The notes under the pieces are model-generated. The model had not been told where the DNA came from. It saw only the letters and a list, made by a program, of their open reading frames with translations, and did no database searches. A stretch of DNA of 64,000 bases, taken from positions 29,539 to 93,538 of the forward strand of contig CAZOWX010000002.1 in the NCBI GenBank assembly GCA_964583795.1, read 5' to 3'. This DNA is from JBDTME01 sp964583795. GTDB lineage: Bacteria > Patescibacteriota > Microgenomatia > UBA1400 > PJMF01. Positions 31,653 to 40,573 of this stretch are shown here, piece by piece; within the stretch, counting starts at the first letter, position 1, and the number at the start of each line of letters is the position of its first letter. Both the position numbers and the translations under genes were made by a program.

Positions 31653-34600
31653 TCATCTGAACTTCACTCCTGCAAAACTGTGTTCACCTCCCCAGAAAGA
31701 AAACTCAATTTTATCGTTGGAAATCTTGGCGTCAGGAGCAATGACCGTAGGGACGTATTGGGAGTCGTAGAAAATCGACACTTTTGTCGGAGTTGCTCCC
31801 GTTCCAGGCTGTTTTTGATCAAAAAATGCAAACGAGGCTTGTTTGCCAATCGACTCTTCTTCATACTCTAGAACCACTTTAGCGGTCGTTTGCGGCAACA
31901 CCTCGATATAGGCACCCACCACCAGTGAGTTTTTGTCTTGATATTGTTTTATCTGATCAGCCGATAACTGTTGGTCATTCACCACCACGGCTTTGAGTCG
32001 GACGCCTTGCGGCAAGTACCAACGGACGTAGTTCTTATACGATCCACCCGGCCAGCTATTGGTATCGCTGCTGTTTTCATAGTTAATAATCCGCTGATGG
32101 GTAATCACGTCTGGCTTTATCTGAATCATGTGGTCAACTTTTTTCTTAATCGCTATGTTGACTTTATTGACCCCCACATTGGAATCAATTTGAAACACTC
32201 TGCTCACCAGACACTGATCGGACACAATCTGGGTCGGACAGGGCGGCTTGATGACACTGCCAGTCCACCCCAAGGATCCGACCGTCGTTTCTGTCGCAAG
32301 ATCTTGAAAAGAGAGCGTCATCTCGGCCTGCTTGAGTTGGGAAGAAACCGCGTCCATCAGCTTAAGCGTATGCGCATCATCCACGGTCTTGAGTTTGTTG
32401 AGTGCCGATTCGAGGACGCTTGAGACAAAATCGGGTTTGGATATTGGCTGCGAAGTACTCACCAAACTTGTTTTTGCATAGAAAAAAGCCCGATCGGAAA
32501 GGTTGTTTTCAGTCACATGCTCATCGTCGTAAGCTGCAACAGTCACACCATCAAGCGCCCCCACGATTTTAGCTAATGAGTTGGTATTCAGCCCCACGAC
32601 GGCATCAATCTTGGTATTGAGACCTTTTTCTAAAAAGAACTGCAGCTGCTTTGCGCTCACTTCAAAATCTGGATTCCAGTTCCCATCGCGCAAAAACCAG
32701 TTCTTTTCACCTAAATATTGCGTCACTTCTTCTGGAGGAATGACTTCACCGCCAATCCCTTCAGAAAGAGAATCTGGTGCAATCATCTTCGCATCCGAAA
32801 TCTTGCCGTTGGTCAGTGTCAATAATGCAACGCCTTGAACAAAGCCTCCAGTAGCGCGCAACTCCTGAGCATCTTGAAGCACGATGGCAATCGTCTTTTT
32901 ACTTTCTTTTGTGAGCGTGTTGGGAATCACTTCAGTAAGCTGTTGCCCCACCAAAACTTGTCGTCGAACCTCAGAAATCGACTCGATCAGCTCTTGTTGT
33001 TGTTGGGCGCTGAGCTGTGTTTGAAAAAAGATGTTTGACTCTGGCCCCTTGAGCTCCCCTTCAAGCAATGAGAGCTGCTTATACACGGTGTCGGTTTGGC
33101 CGAGGCTAGGAATAAGGGTCCCAACAGGGTCACCGTCAACCGCACCTACAACTTGTCGAATTGTTTTGATGTGACTGTGTTGGATAACTTGGAGCGCTTG
33201 ACTGAGTGTTGAAAGCTTTTGAGCGACCTCTAGATGCGCATATGACTCAGAAAAAACCCCTGTACCCAACACGATTGAATACAAAGACAACTGTTTTTCC
33301 AATGCGCTTTGCCAAAACACTAGTTGTTTCACATCCTCTTGTGTTTTGGCACTCCCCTGCTCAAACCCCAAGGCAACTTGTTTCGCAAAATGGACCATTT
33401 TAGAACTGGAGAAAAAGAAAAAACCGACTAAAACCAGGGTTGTTAAAACAACCGCTGTAAGAAACCAAAACAAACCTTTCTTTGCGGCATACCACTTCCC
33501 TACCCGAGTATCTTTACCAAATAAGACTTGAATTGCACTGAGCTGTTGTTTTTTGTGTAACCCTTTGGGTGCTGGAGGCTTCATCGCTCCAGAAAACATG
33601 TTGGCAATTTTTTTCTCAAGCAGTTTTTTTTGATGATCTTCTTGAACAGTTTGTTCTTGACGCTTCTCTTGTTCTTGATGTTGTTCGTGTTGTACTCGAG
33701 CAGCGGCTTGAGGGCTTACTTGGGGGACAATCCGTTTTATTTCCGGTTCAGACGGTAAGTGATGTTCTAAACTGGTTGAAAACTGGTGCAAAATGATTTT
33801 TGACCGCCGAATATCTGGCATCGGCTGCTCTGGAATCAACACTGGTGGGCGCTTCACTTGAGTAACCAGGGGCGCGGCAACGGTCACTTGAATCGATTTT
33901 TCTTGAATACTTTTGGGCACTAAATCGGCAAGCGGCAAGTGAAGTGCCTGCGGTAAAACAGGCTCTTTCTTCACCGACGGCTGTTCACTCACAGGTTTTG
34001 ACAGGGTTACCACTTTTTCTCGAGCAGTGGTGAGGGTATCCTTTGGTTTTTCTGGTTGAGTAGTTTGTGCAAGAGTGTGCTTGTTTTTCTCTTCTTGAAC
34101 AGTGCTCTTTTCTTTGACTGGCTGTGGTTCTTTCTCTGGCAGCGGTGCCTCTTTTGGCTCTGGAGGCTGCTGCAGCGACTTTTCAACTACTGGCTTTTGT
34201 AGAGGAATTCTCGGCTTAGGAATATCCGATGCTTGGTACTCCTCCACTTTTGGCGGTTGATAGTGAAACTTTGCCTGAACGATAAGCTCAGAAACAAGTG
34301 ATTCTTCTGTCACTTGGGAGGAAATGGCAAACTCTTTAAAATCACCACTCCACAAAGCGCTCACTTCTTTTTGCAACAATACATCCTCGCCATGAAATCG
34401 GCGCCGAAACTCTGACTGAATCGACTTAAGAACTTTTTTGGCAAGTAAAGGCTTTTTGCTCACCACTACTCTTCTCTTCCCTCCTCGAGGATCAAAGCTT
34501 AGGCTCACTACTGCCTCAAGCATTTCAGTCTCTTTGATAAACCCCAGTTGCTCAAAGGTAAGCGGAAAGCGCGATTGGTGTAAAAAGTGAACAATTTGCT

Positions 34601-35042
34601 GATAGTTCAGATTAAAGAACTCATCCGATAACACGTCTTGATAACTCAGAATGCTTGTGTATGGCGATCGTTGTTCAAAAAAGACGTTTATATCAATTAA
34701 TTTTTGTCCGTTTATCTCAAATTTAGCATTTCCTTTATATGAATAGGGGTGATGCATCACCACATAACTCAACCCTTTAATCTGCTGAAAGATTTTTATT
34801 ATTTGCTTTGACTGATCAATGGAAAGATGGTCCACATCGTCGAGCCAAAACACTTTATACCATGTGGAGGAGAGTCCTGAATCAAGAAAAGTGGAAAGGG
34901 AGGAGATGTCGGAACTTTTCCGCGTTACTTGTAACCCATACTGTTCAAGCAAATCGGTAAAGATGTCCGCCAACGCAGGGCTTTGGGAAAAAAGCAAAAC
35001 GTTGACATCTTCAGGTAGTGTTTCAGTCACAAAGGCACTCAT
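31653..35042 (-). CDS. Large DUF4012 membrane protein
   Basis: I choose the ATG at 35042 (MSAFVTETLP), giving 1129 residues; the longer frame starts at TTG and reads a simple tract. The N-terminal ~250 residues look like a soluble receiver-like or Rossmann region (VNVLLFSQSPALADIFTDLL). A Pro/Glu/Lys/Gln-rich linker follows, then one membrane helix (GLFWFLTAVVLTTLVLVGFF). The outer part holds the DUF4012 domain with QDAQELRATGGFVQGVALL and DGNWNPDFEVSA. DUF4012 proteins are related to LytR-type wall-polymer enzymes and are common in Patescibacteria. The exact role is unknown. A TACAAT box at 35100-35105 could be its promoter. Confidence 0.82.
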   Translation of the reverse strand: MSAFVTETLPEDVNVLLFSQSPALADIFTDLLEQYGLQVTRKSSDISSLSTFLDSGLSSTWYKVFWLDDVDHLSIDQSKQIIKIFQQIKGLSYVVMHHPYSYKGNAKFEINGQKLIDINVFFEQRSPYTSILSYQDVLSDEFFNLNYQQIVHFLHQSRFPLTFEQLGFIKETEMLEAVVSLSFDPRGGKRRVVVSKKPLLAKKVLKSIQSEFRRRFHGEDVLLQKEVSALWSGDFKEFAISSQVTEESLVSELIVQAKFHYQPPKVEEYQASDIPKPRIPLQKPVVEKSLQQPPEPKEAPLPEKEPQPVKEKSTVQEEKNKHTLAQTTQPEKPKDTLTTAREKVVTLSKPVSEQPSVKKEPVLPQALHLPLADLVPKSIQEKSIQVTVAAPLVTQVKRPPVLIPEQPMPDIRRSKIILHQFSTSLEHHLPSEPEIKRIVPQVSPQAAARVQHEQHQEQEKRQEQTVQEDHQKKLLEKKIANMFSGAMKPPAPKGLHKKQQLSAIQVLFGKDTRVGKWYAAKKGLFWFLTAVVLTTLVLVGFFFFSSSKMVHFAKQVALGFEQGSAKTQEDVKQLVFWQSALEKQLSLYSIVLGTGVFSESYAHLEVAQKLSTLSQALQVIQHSHIKTIRQVVGAVDGDPVGTLIPSLGQTDTVYKQLSLLEGELKGPESNIFFQTQLSAQQQQELIESISEVRRQVLVGQQLTEVIPNTLTKESKKTIAIVLQDAQELRATGGFVQGVALLTLTNGKISDAKMIAPDSLSEGIGGEVIPPEEVTQYLGEKNWFLRDGNWNPDFEVSAKQLQFFLEKGLNTKIDAVVGLNTNSLAKIVGALDGVTVAAYDDEHVTENNLSDRAFFYAKTSLVSTSQPISKPDFVSSVLESALNKLKTVDDAHTLKLMDAVSSQLKQAEMTLSFQDLATETTVGSLGWTGSVIKPPCPTQIVSDQCLVSRVFQIDSNVGVNKVNIAIKKKVDHMIQIKPDVITHQRIINYENSSDTNSWPGGSYKNYVRWYLPQGVRLKAVVVNDQQLSADQIKQYQDKNSLVVGAYIEVLPQTTAKVVLEYEEESIGKQASFAFFDQKQPGTGATPTKVSIFYDSQYVPTVIAPDAKISNDKIEFSFWGGEHSFAGVKFR

Positions 35043-35289
35043 GGGCAGGACACGGGCTAGTTTATTGGTTGGTTCGTTGCTTGGTTGATTAGTTACAATA
35101 TTGTACGACAAGAGCAACTGGTATTTCTAAGAACATTCGCTCTCAGCTTTTTTTTGATATAACTGTCCAACCAATCAACAAAGCAACGATGCAACTAACA
35201 CCATCTTACGGCAAAAAGGGGGGAAGAGGGGAGAGGGAGTTGTTCGTTGTTAGTTATCGAATGAGCGTTGTTGCAAGCATTCTTATCTG

Positions 35290-35877
35290 CTACTTCCAGG
35301 TAAATGCGGCAAAGAGTGTCGCGAAGATATTTCCAAATACGACGCTCAGTGCAAAGCTATATAAACGATCCTTCCAAACAGCAATAAATTTCGGTTTGTC
35401 TAGTCGGTGTTTTTCTACGAGCAAAAAGGCTGCCGTGTTTATCGCAGCAAAAATGAAACCCACGCCTAACATCGCCGCACCAAGTTCAACCTTGAGAACA
35501 CTGTCCATTATCCACAGGGTCGGTGCATACAATATCAAAAAGGGGAAACCAAAAATTGGAGCACAAACAGCTAAAACCACCAAGGCAATCACAAAGCTGG
35601 TAATATAGCGTTTTTTCGCTGTCGCGCTCACTGGTTTTGATACATACAGCAACGCGAGTAGCGATGCGTACAGCAGAACAAGAGGGAGTTCGGTAAAAAA
35701 ACGATACACTGATGCGCCTAGCGCTGTTGATTCATCGGGTTTCGGGAAAACAATTGAAAAAAGTATTTGCGCAACAAAAGCGACAATTAACGCACCCCAC
35801 TGCTCTTTTTCAGACCGTTTAATCAAGACAAAAAAAATAACCCCAATCAAAGCTGTTGCAGAAAAAAAATATATCAT
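35290..35877 (-). CDS. Polytopic membrane protein, uncharacterised
   Basis: The 195-residue protein is mostly hydrophobic, with about six predicted membrane helices, for example ATALIGVIFFVLI, FVIALVVLAVCAPIFGFPFL and LGVGFIFAAINTAAFLLV. Short basic loops separate them. I recognise no family motif. It lies alone between the DUF4012 gene and rnhA on the same strand, 60 bases downstream of rnhA. The 172 bases to the DUF4012 gene hold a simple AACCAATCAACAAAGCAAC tract near 35168-35190. Confidence 0.65.
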   Translation of the reverse strand: MIYFFSATALIGVIFFVLIKRSEKEQWGALIVAFVAQILFSIVFPKPDESTALGASVYRFFTELPLVLLYASLLALLYVSKPVSATAKKRYITSFVIALVVLAVCAPIFGFPFLILYAPTLWIMDSVLKVELGAAMLGVGFIFAAINTAAFLLVEKHRLDKPKFIAVWKDRLYSFALSVVFGNIFATLFAAFTWK

Positions 35878-35937
35878 TGCTCAATTGTAGGACGCTTTAT
35901 CATTTTGAAACAACTAAGAAAAAAACTCTTTCAGTTT

Positions 35938-36405
35938 CTACAGTGAGTCTTTTGCGGCATCAAGCGCTTCGTTGACCAATCGGTCTGCATCTTTATTTTC
36001 AGCACGGGGGACGTGCGCAAAAGAAGCAGAGCAGGGGAGTGTTTCTAATAACGTTTGAGCTTTTTTTACCAATGATTGCAAGTGAGCCTCTTTGACTTTC
36101 CAGTGTCCTTGTACTTGTTCAACCACCAACTTCGAGTCCAATAAAAAACGCACGCTCTTAACTGTTTGTGACTGACAAAATCGGCTTACCCACTCAATTG
36201 CGTAGAGAAGCGCCTCATACTCTGCAACGTTATTGGTTTGTTCACCGATATACGCTTTGTGCTCGTGAACCAATGACTGGCCGGCGTGAATCACAATCCC
36301 AATTCCGGCTGGCCCAGGGTTACCACGCGCGCCGCCGTCGGTATGAATTGTGAGGGTCAGTTGTTGGGTTGCTGAGTTGTTGGGTTGCTGGGAAGGAGTG
36401 GTCAT
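35938..36405 (-). CDS. rnhA: Ribonuclease HI-like protein
   Basis: This enzyme would cut RNA in RNA-DNA hybrids. The catalytic set is visible: Asp in IHTDGGARGNPGPAG, Glu in NNVAEYEALLYA, Asp in RFLLDSKLVVEQ and Asp in ENKDADRLVNEAL. The 155 residues match the short bacterial/archaeal type without a basic protrusion. The first 16 residues (MTTPSQQPNNSATQQL) are encoded by a CAAC-type tract, so the start region may have been created by repeat insertion. It is the last of the origin-proximal genes on this strand. Confidence 0.9.
   Translation of the reverse strand: MTTPSQQPNNSATQQLTLTIHTDGGARGNPGPAGIGIVIHAGQSLVHEHKAYIGEQTNNVAEYEALLYAIEWVSRFCQSQTVKSVRFLLDSKLVVEQVQGHWKVKEAHLQSLVKKAQTLLETLPCSASFAHVPRAENKDADRLVNEALDAAKDSL
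36360..36391 (-). repeat. CAAC-rich tract forming the rnhA N terminus
   Basis: On the coding strand CAGCAACCCAACAACTCAGC and neighbouring units encode the Ser/Gln/Asn-rich start of the protein, directly before the conserved HTDGG strand. Confidence 0.8.
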
Positions 36406-36499
36406 AAATTTGAGGTGATTGCTAATCGGTTTTCCCCATTAACTATTCAATAAACAACAGTATGGCAAAAACCAAGCAACTAACAAACCAAGAAACTTT

Positions 36500-36949
36500 T
36501 CAACCATTCTTTGGGCTAATATACAACCGTCGTTGCAAGCCTTCACCTTCTGAGTGCGTTTCGACTTGAGGATGGTCTTTCAGTGTCATATGGATCACTA
36601 ACCGCTCGTTTGCGGGAAGGTATGGGAGGTATTGTGGGTTTCCGCTTTCAATCACCCGTTGGGCAAAACGGTTGGCCATGTTTTTAAGAACGTCATCGCG
36701 TTTTTCTTTGTAATCATTAACATTGACCACCACGCGTTTTTCCTCAAGAGTGTCTCGGAATGAAACGGTTACCATGCGCTGCAAAGCACTTATCGTTTCT
36801 CCATGATGGCCAATCAACATGCCACTCTCTTCATCCGAGACGTTAATCTGAATGGTTATCGTTCCATCGTTTTCTTCAGCTGAAGTTTGGGCGTCAGAAA
36901 CTCCCATATGAGACAAAAGGTCCTGCACATAACTTAAAATGTCTTGCAT
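36500..36949 (-). CDS. jag: Jag/KhpB-like KH-R3H RNA-binding protein
   Basis: The 149-residue protein has a KH-like domain with ESGMLIGHHGETISALQRM near residue 40-58 and a C-terminal R3H domain (ANRFAQRVIESGNPQYLPYL, followed by ERLVIHMTL). The extended N-terminal Jag domain of Firmicutes is missing, so it is a short form. It lies directly downstream of yidC, as in many bacteria, where Jag/KhpB binds RNA and affects cell division and wall growth. Confidence 0.9.
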   Translation of the reverse strand: MQDILSYVQDLLSHMGVSDAQTSAEENDGTITIQINVSDEESGMLIGHHGETISALQRMVTVSFRDTLEEKRVVVNVNDYKEKRDDVLKNMANRFAQRVIESGNPQYLPYLPANERLVIHMTLKDHPQVETHSEGEGLQRRLYISPKNG

Positions 36950-36997
36950 ATATTTTTTCGAACCACTGTTTTGTTTGTGGCTCTCCTAAAAATAAGT

Positions 36998-37807
36998 TTA
37001 ACTATTGAACAACTTAAGTTTTCGCGCCCCCAGTTTTACATACGAAACTAGACCACCTGGGCCAGAAATAAAGTACTGTTGAACAGCACTAAACACGGTC
37101 GTAACTACCCAGTAAAGCGCTAGCCCCGACTGAAATCTCCAGGCAATAAATCCAGTAAAAATCGGCATCATAAACATCGTTTGTTTTTGCATGGTTGCCG
37201 CCATGTCGGCAAAATCTTCTTCCTTTTCGTTCTCTTTCTGAACCGCTTTTTGTTTGCTTTGATTTGGAACGATATCTGGAATCTCAGCCCCTGGAGCAAT
37301 CATGAGGGAAAGCACTAACTGAGAAACTCCGGCTAAAATGGGCAAAATGTGTAAAGGGTCGGGTTTGCTCAGGTTGAGCCAGTAAAAGTCTGGGTTAATC
37401 GGGACACCATTGATTTCGGTTTGACCGATAAAGTGTTGCAAGACTTGATACAAAACAATTAATAATACAATCTGAACGAGATAGGGGAGACACCCCGACA
37501 ATGGGTTAATGTTATAGCGCTTGTACAACTCCATTTGTGCTTGTTGTAGCTTGGCTGAGTCTTTGCCATGCTTTTTCTTCAACTTGTCGAGCTCTGGTTT
37601 GAGATCCATCATTTTCTTTTGAGACTTCAGCGCACCCACAGAAAACGGTACCAACAAGAAACGGATCAACACGGTGAGAACGATAATCGCTATTCCAAGA
37701 TTGCCAGTAAGTTGATAAAGCTGAAACAAGATTTGAATCGTGAAATCCTTCATAGGATTAAAGAGCGATCCGGCAAACTGAGCAATGGGACTTAAAAAAT
37801 TAAACAT
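36998..37807 (-). CDS. yidC: Membrane protein insertase YidC/Oxa1 family
   Basis: This protein inserts and folds membrane proteins. The 269 residues lack the large periplasmic domain of Gram-negative YidC, as in SpoIIIJ-type proteins. Helices include FQLYQLTGNLGIAIIVLTVL, then the cytoplasmic coiled region SQKKMMDLKPELDKLKKKHG, PLSGCLPYLVQIVLLIVLY, and later MFMMPIFTGFIAWRFQSG and LALYWVVTTVFSAVQQYF. An Arg in the first helix (TVLIRFLLVPF) fits the substrate groove. It lies in the order rpmH-rnpA-yidD-yidC-jag. Confidence 0.94.
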   Translation of the reverse strand: MFNFLSPIAQFAGSLFNPMKDFTIQILFQLYQLTGNLGIAIIVLTVLIRFLLVPFSVGALKSQKKMMDLKPELDKLKKKHGKDSAKLQQAQMELYKRYNINPLSGCLPYLVQIVLLIVLYQVLQHFIGQTEINGVPINPDFYWLNLSKPDPLHILPILAGVSQLVLSLMIAPGAEIPDIVPNQSKQKAVQKENEKEEDFADMAATMQKQTMFMMPIFTGFIAWRFQSGLALYWVVTTVFSAVQQYFISGPGGLVSYVKLGARKLKLFNS

Positions 37808-37881
37808 ATCAATGTGCTTTTCTGGTGTTTGTTTTATAGGTGCTTTGATTCAACGACTTTTTCGGCTGTCCACTCTTCGTT

Positions 37882-38178
37882 TTATACTCTTTGCTTTGAC
37901 TTCAATACATTCCAAACTCCCCAACAACCTAAGATCCTTTTTACTCCGAAAAATAACCCTGAGATTGTACCATGGTTTTTGACCATACGAAGGGTGTAAT
38001 GGCTACAGCTCTCGTCATAACGACACTGAAAATGAAACCCAAAAGCCCCCACTAACACACTATTGAGAACTTGCGAAATCACTTTTTGATACAACACTAT
38101 CAAGGCCGTCACGACAATCATCGGGATACTTTTAGAGGCGGTGTGTAATGTTTTGAACTTCTTTAGCAAGTTGATCAT
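37882..38178 (-). CDS. yidD: Membrane protein insertion efficiency factor YidD
   Basis: The 98-residue protein keeps the YidD core: an N-terminal helix (IVVTALIVLYQKVISQVL), CRYDESCSHYTLRMVKNHG and GLFFGVKRILGC. The family consensus is CRFxPTCSxYA and LKRILRC. The proline-rich C-terminal end usual in YidD is replaced by a shorter KSKQRV tail. The frame from 38178 overlaps rnpA by 47 bases; the later Met at 38121 would remove the overlap. It assists insertion of membrane proteins together with YidC. Confidence 0.85.
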   Translation of the reverse strand: MINLLKKFKTLHTASKSIPMIVVTALIVLYQKVISQVLNSVLVGAFGFHFQCRYDESCSHYTLRMVKNHGTISGLFFGVKRILGCWGVWNVLKSKQRV

Positions 38179-38449
38179 ATGACGAGTTTTTTCCTTTGGG
38201 GAAAAATATCACAACAAGTTGTTTTTGTGATAACTGAGCCTTTGCTTTCAGCAAGACGCTTTTCATTCGTCGCGAAAGAATGTGTCGTTGAACGGCCAAC
38301 TTACTCACTTTCTTTGGGACAATGATGGCAAACTGTGTGTCTTGTGATGGGCGCCACCAAACTTGAAAACTCTGGGCGTTTTGACGTTTTGCGGTTTTGA
38401 AAAACTGCGTTTCATGACGAAGGTCAAGCCTATTCTCTTGAGGAAGCAT
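38132..38449 (-). CDS. rnpA: Ribonuclease P protein component
   Basis: This small basic protein supports the RNase P RNA in trimming tRNA 5' ends. The 105 residues contain VWWRPSQDTQFAIIVPKKVS followed by KLAVQRHILSRRMKSVL, which corresponds to the family KVGKAVxRNxxKRRLRE motif. AAGGAA precedes the ATG. The gene follows rpmH at 37 bases, the usual order. No RNase P RNA gene is seen in the window. Confidence 0.9.
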   Translation of the reverse strand: MLPQENRLDLRHETQFFKTAKRQNAQSFQVWWRPSQDTQFAIIVPKKVSKLAVQRHILSRRMKSVLLKAKAQLSQKQLVVIFFPKGKNSSYDQLAKEVQNITHRL

Positions 38450-38486
38450 ACCATTCCTTCAGCTTTCCAAGCTCACCATGATCCCT

Positions 38487-38630
38487 TTAGACAGTCAAGC
38501 GCTTGCGCCCTCTAGCTCTTCGTCTTTTGAGCACTGTACGACCATCTTTGGTCGTCATTCTTTTCAGAAATCCGTGTACTCGAACGCGTTTCATTTTTTT
38601 TGGTTGCCAGGTGCGCTTGGTCTTGGGCAT
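38487..38630 (-). CDS. rpmH: Ribosomal protein bL34
   Basis: This 47-residue, very basic protein starts MPKTKRTWQPKKMKRVRVHG and continues FLKRMTTKDGRTVLKRRRAR before ending GRKRLTV. This is the classic bL34 pattern of KRTxQPxxxKRxRxHGFxxRM. GGAG lies eight bases before the ATG. It heads the rpmH-rnpA-yidD-yidC-jag run and lies downstream of dnaN, in the same direction. Confidence 0.95.
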   Translation of the reverse strand: MPKTKRTWQPKKMKRVRVHGFLKRMTTKDGRTVLKRRRARGRKRLTV

Positions 38631-38886
38631 ACTCTACTCCTTAGATTTTGGGCACAATAAGAACAAACATTATACTTGAGAAAAATGAGAAAGGAAAGAG
38701 GAGGAGGGACAGATTCAGAGGTTGGGGGTTAGGGTTTTGGCCTTAGTCAATAAACCTCACTCATCAATTCATCCTGCCGGAGCGGTTAACCACGATAGCG
38801 GTCTGAGCATCTATGGTCAGAGCGCTTGATAAAGTAAAAGCATGTCTACTTGTTACGAAAACTCTACTCGAAAGTTCTTCTGGTTT

Positions 38887-39987
38887 CTAACTGCTCAACT
38901 TAAAGGGAACGGCAATATATGTTACTTGAGGAATCTTTTTACAGCTGAGACGAACGGGCTTGAGCGGATCGTTGCAATAAATTTGGCACTCTTCACCAGC
39001 AATTCGTTGTAAAAATTCCAAAAGGTATCTCCCATTAAACGCGATCTTCAAACTTTCTTGGGTGTTTGATTTCGCGCTCAGGGAACTCGTGTATTCCCCT
39101 AAAAGAGAGGAGTGTGCACTCACACTCATTTGGTCGGGAAAAACTTCAATTTGCACAATACTAGAGCCTTCGGCGCTAAAGATCATGGCTGATCGGATGT
39201 GGTGTTGCAGTTCATCGGCATCGACTGAAACTTCAATTGCGAACTCTTTGGGGATCACCGCTTTATAATTGGGAAACTCTCCTTCAAGAGTCCTCAACAC
39301 AATCTGGGCACTCGGGAGAGAAAAAAAGACTTGTTTAGCACCTTGAGAAAAAGAAAGCATCACCGTATCCACTTTTTGAGACACAACAACTTTCTCAATT
39401 TCATTGATTGCTTTGGCTGGAAATAAGATCTGCTTTGGCTCTTTGACTGAAAGCGCAGGTTCCAGGAGAGACATGCAGTACCCATCGGTAGCAACAATGT
39501 GTGACTGCTCAGACAAAGCAAACAAAACTGCTGTCAAAATGGGTCGGTTTTCGTCTTTGCTTGATGTAAAGGTAACATAGTTCACCGCATCACTCAAAAT
39601 AGACGCGGGCAAAGTCAGCGTCTCTCCCTCAACTTGTGGAAATGGAGGGAAGTCTTGTTCTGGGAACGTGTTTACCACGCTTTTGGTTTGATTCGAAGTA
39701 ACTGACAGTGAAAGCCCACTCAAAACAAGACTCACTGATCCTGTCAGACTGGAAACAAGCTCACTAAAAACTTTAGCAGGAATAACACAAGAGCCTTCTT
39801 CGGCAACGGATCCGGCAATTTTTTGTCTCATACCAATGTTCAGATCAGTGGCAGTGAGCCAAATTTCTGAGTTTCTGGCTTCTAACAAGATACATGACAG
39901 AATTGGTAGCTGCGGCTTGGTGGAAAGAAAACGAGAAACAGTTTTAATTCCAGTGAGGAGGTTGGTTTGTAAAACATCGATTTTCAT
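38887..39987 (-). CDS. dnaN: DNA polymerase III beta clamp
   Basis: The sliding clamp holds the replicative polymerase on DNA. I choose the ATG at 39987, giving 366 residues and the normal start MKIDVLQTNLLTGIKTVSRF; the longer frame reads 61 codons of the origin spacer. Three clamp domains are visible, with IAGSVAEEGSCVIPAKVFSE, LSEQSHIVATDGYCMSLLEP and the C-terminal PLKPVRLSCKKIPQVTYIAV. It lies downstream of dnaA across a 586-base spacer with DnaA-box matches. Confidence 0.95.
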   Translation of the reverse strand: MKIDVLQTNLLTGIKTVSRFLSTKPQLPILSCILLEARNSEIWLTATDLNIGMRQKIAGSVAEEGSCVIPAKVFSELVSSLTGSVSLVLSGLSLSVTSNQTKSVVNTFPEQDFPPFPQVEGETLTLPASILSDAVNYVTFTSSKDENRPILTAVLFALSEQSHIVATDGYCMSLLEPALSVKEPKQILFPAKAINEIEKVVVSQKVDTVMLSFSQGAKQVFFSLPSAQIVLRTLEGEFPNYKAVIPKEFAIEVSVDADELQHHIRSAMIFSAEGSSIVQIEVFPDQMSVSAHSSLLGEYTSSLSAKSNTQESLKIAFNGRYLLEFLQRIAGEECQIYCNDPLKPVRLSCKKIPQVTYIAVPFKLSS

Positions 39988-40573
39988 AGTTGCAGCACTT
40001 TTGAAAAAACTTTGTGTAAACGGTCTGTTCGTAGTATAGAGAACAAAAGATTTTTTACAAAAGTATTTTTTAGTGAATCTTACACAAACAGTACTAAATA
40101 AATATAAACTAGTAGTAGGTAATAGTAGAACTGTGGAGAAAACGAACAACTGCGTGAAGCTGCTCAACAAGTTCGGGAAAAGTTTTTGTGTAAAACCTGA
40201 GGAAATGTGTGGAAAACCTCAGTGCATAAAAGGTGTGAAACCCGTCCTTTGTGTGAAACCAGAATGAAGTAAACCACATTCCCCCAATGCCAATGCACCA
40301 ATTCACACCGCTTATCAACAGGGTTTTCCCCAAAGTTTTGCACAATAGTGGAAAACTAGCTTATAAAACTCAATAAACATTGGTTTATCAATGTAAAGTT
40401 AACTCTATGTCGTAAGTTTGCGAATAGTTGCAGACGATGAAAATTGTTTTGGTCGGTGTTTGGTGCACTGACAAGAATTTGTGAAGACTCTTTTTGTTGA
40501 AAATCAACTGAGGGGAGAGATTGTGATGCAGGGAAACAAAGTCCTCTGAGGGATTTGAAAATTGTTTTTTCAC
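39988..40573. other. dnaA-dnaN spacer, candidate replication origin
   Basis: The 586 bases hold no gene. On the minus strand two exact matches to the DnaA box TTWTNCACA lie at 40187-40195 (TGTGTAAAA on plus) and 40208-40216 (TGTGGAAAA). Near matches are TTATCAACA at 40312-40320, TGTGTAAAC near 40013 and TCTTACACA near 40077. Units GTGTAAAACC, GTGGAAAACC, GTGTGAAACC and GTGTGAAACC recur between 40187 and 40260. An A/T-rich stretch lies at 40040-40120. Together with dnaA, dnaN and rpmH this fits an origin. Confidence 0.6.

Noticed and set aside
38740..38850. A GCCGGAGCGGTTAACCACG stretch resembling the start of a tRNA
   Set aside because: No T-arm TTCRANTC sequence or acceptor pairing could be found, and the cloverleaf does not close.
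40073..40345. Short frames within the dnaA-dnaN spacer
   Set aside because: They read through repeated GTGTAAAACC units; the translated Lys/Pro/Val repeats reflect the DNA repeats, not a gene.
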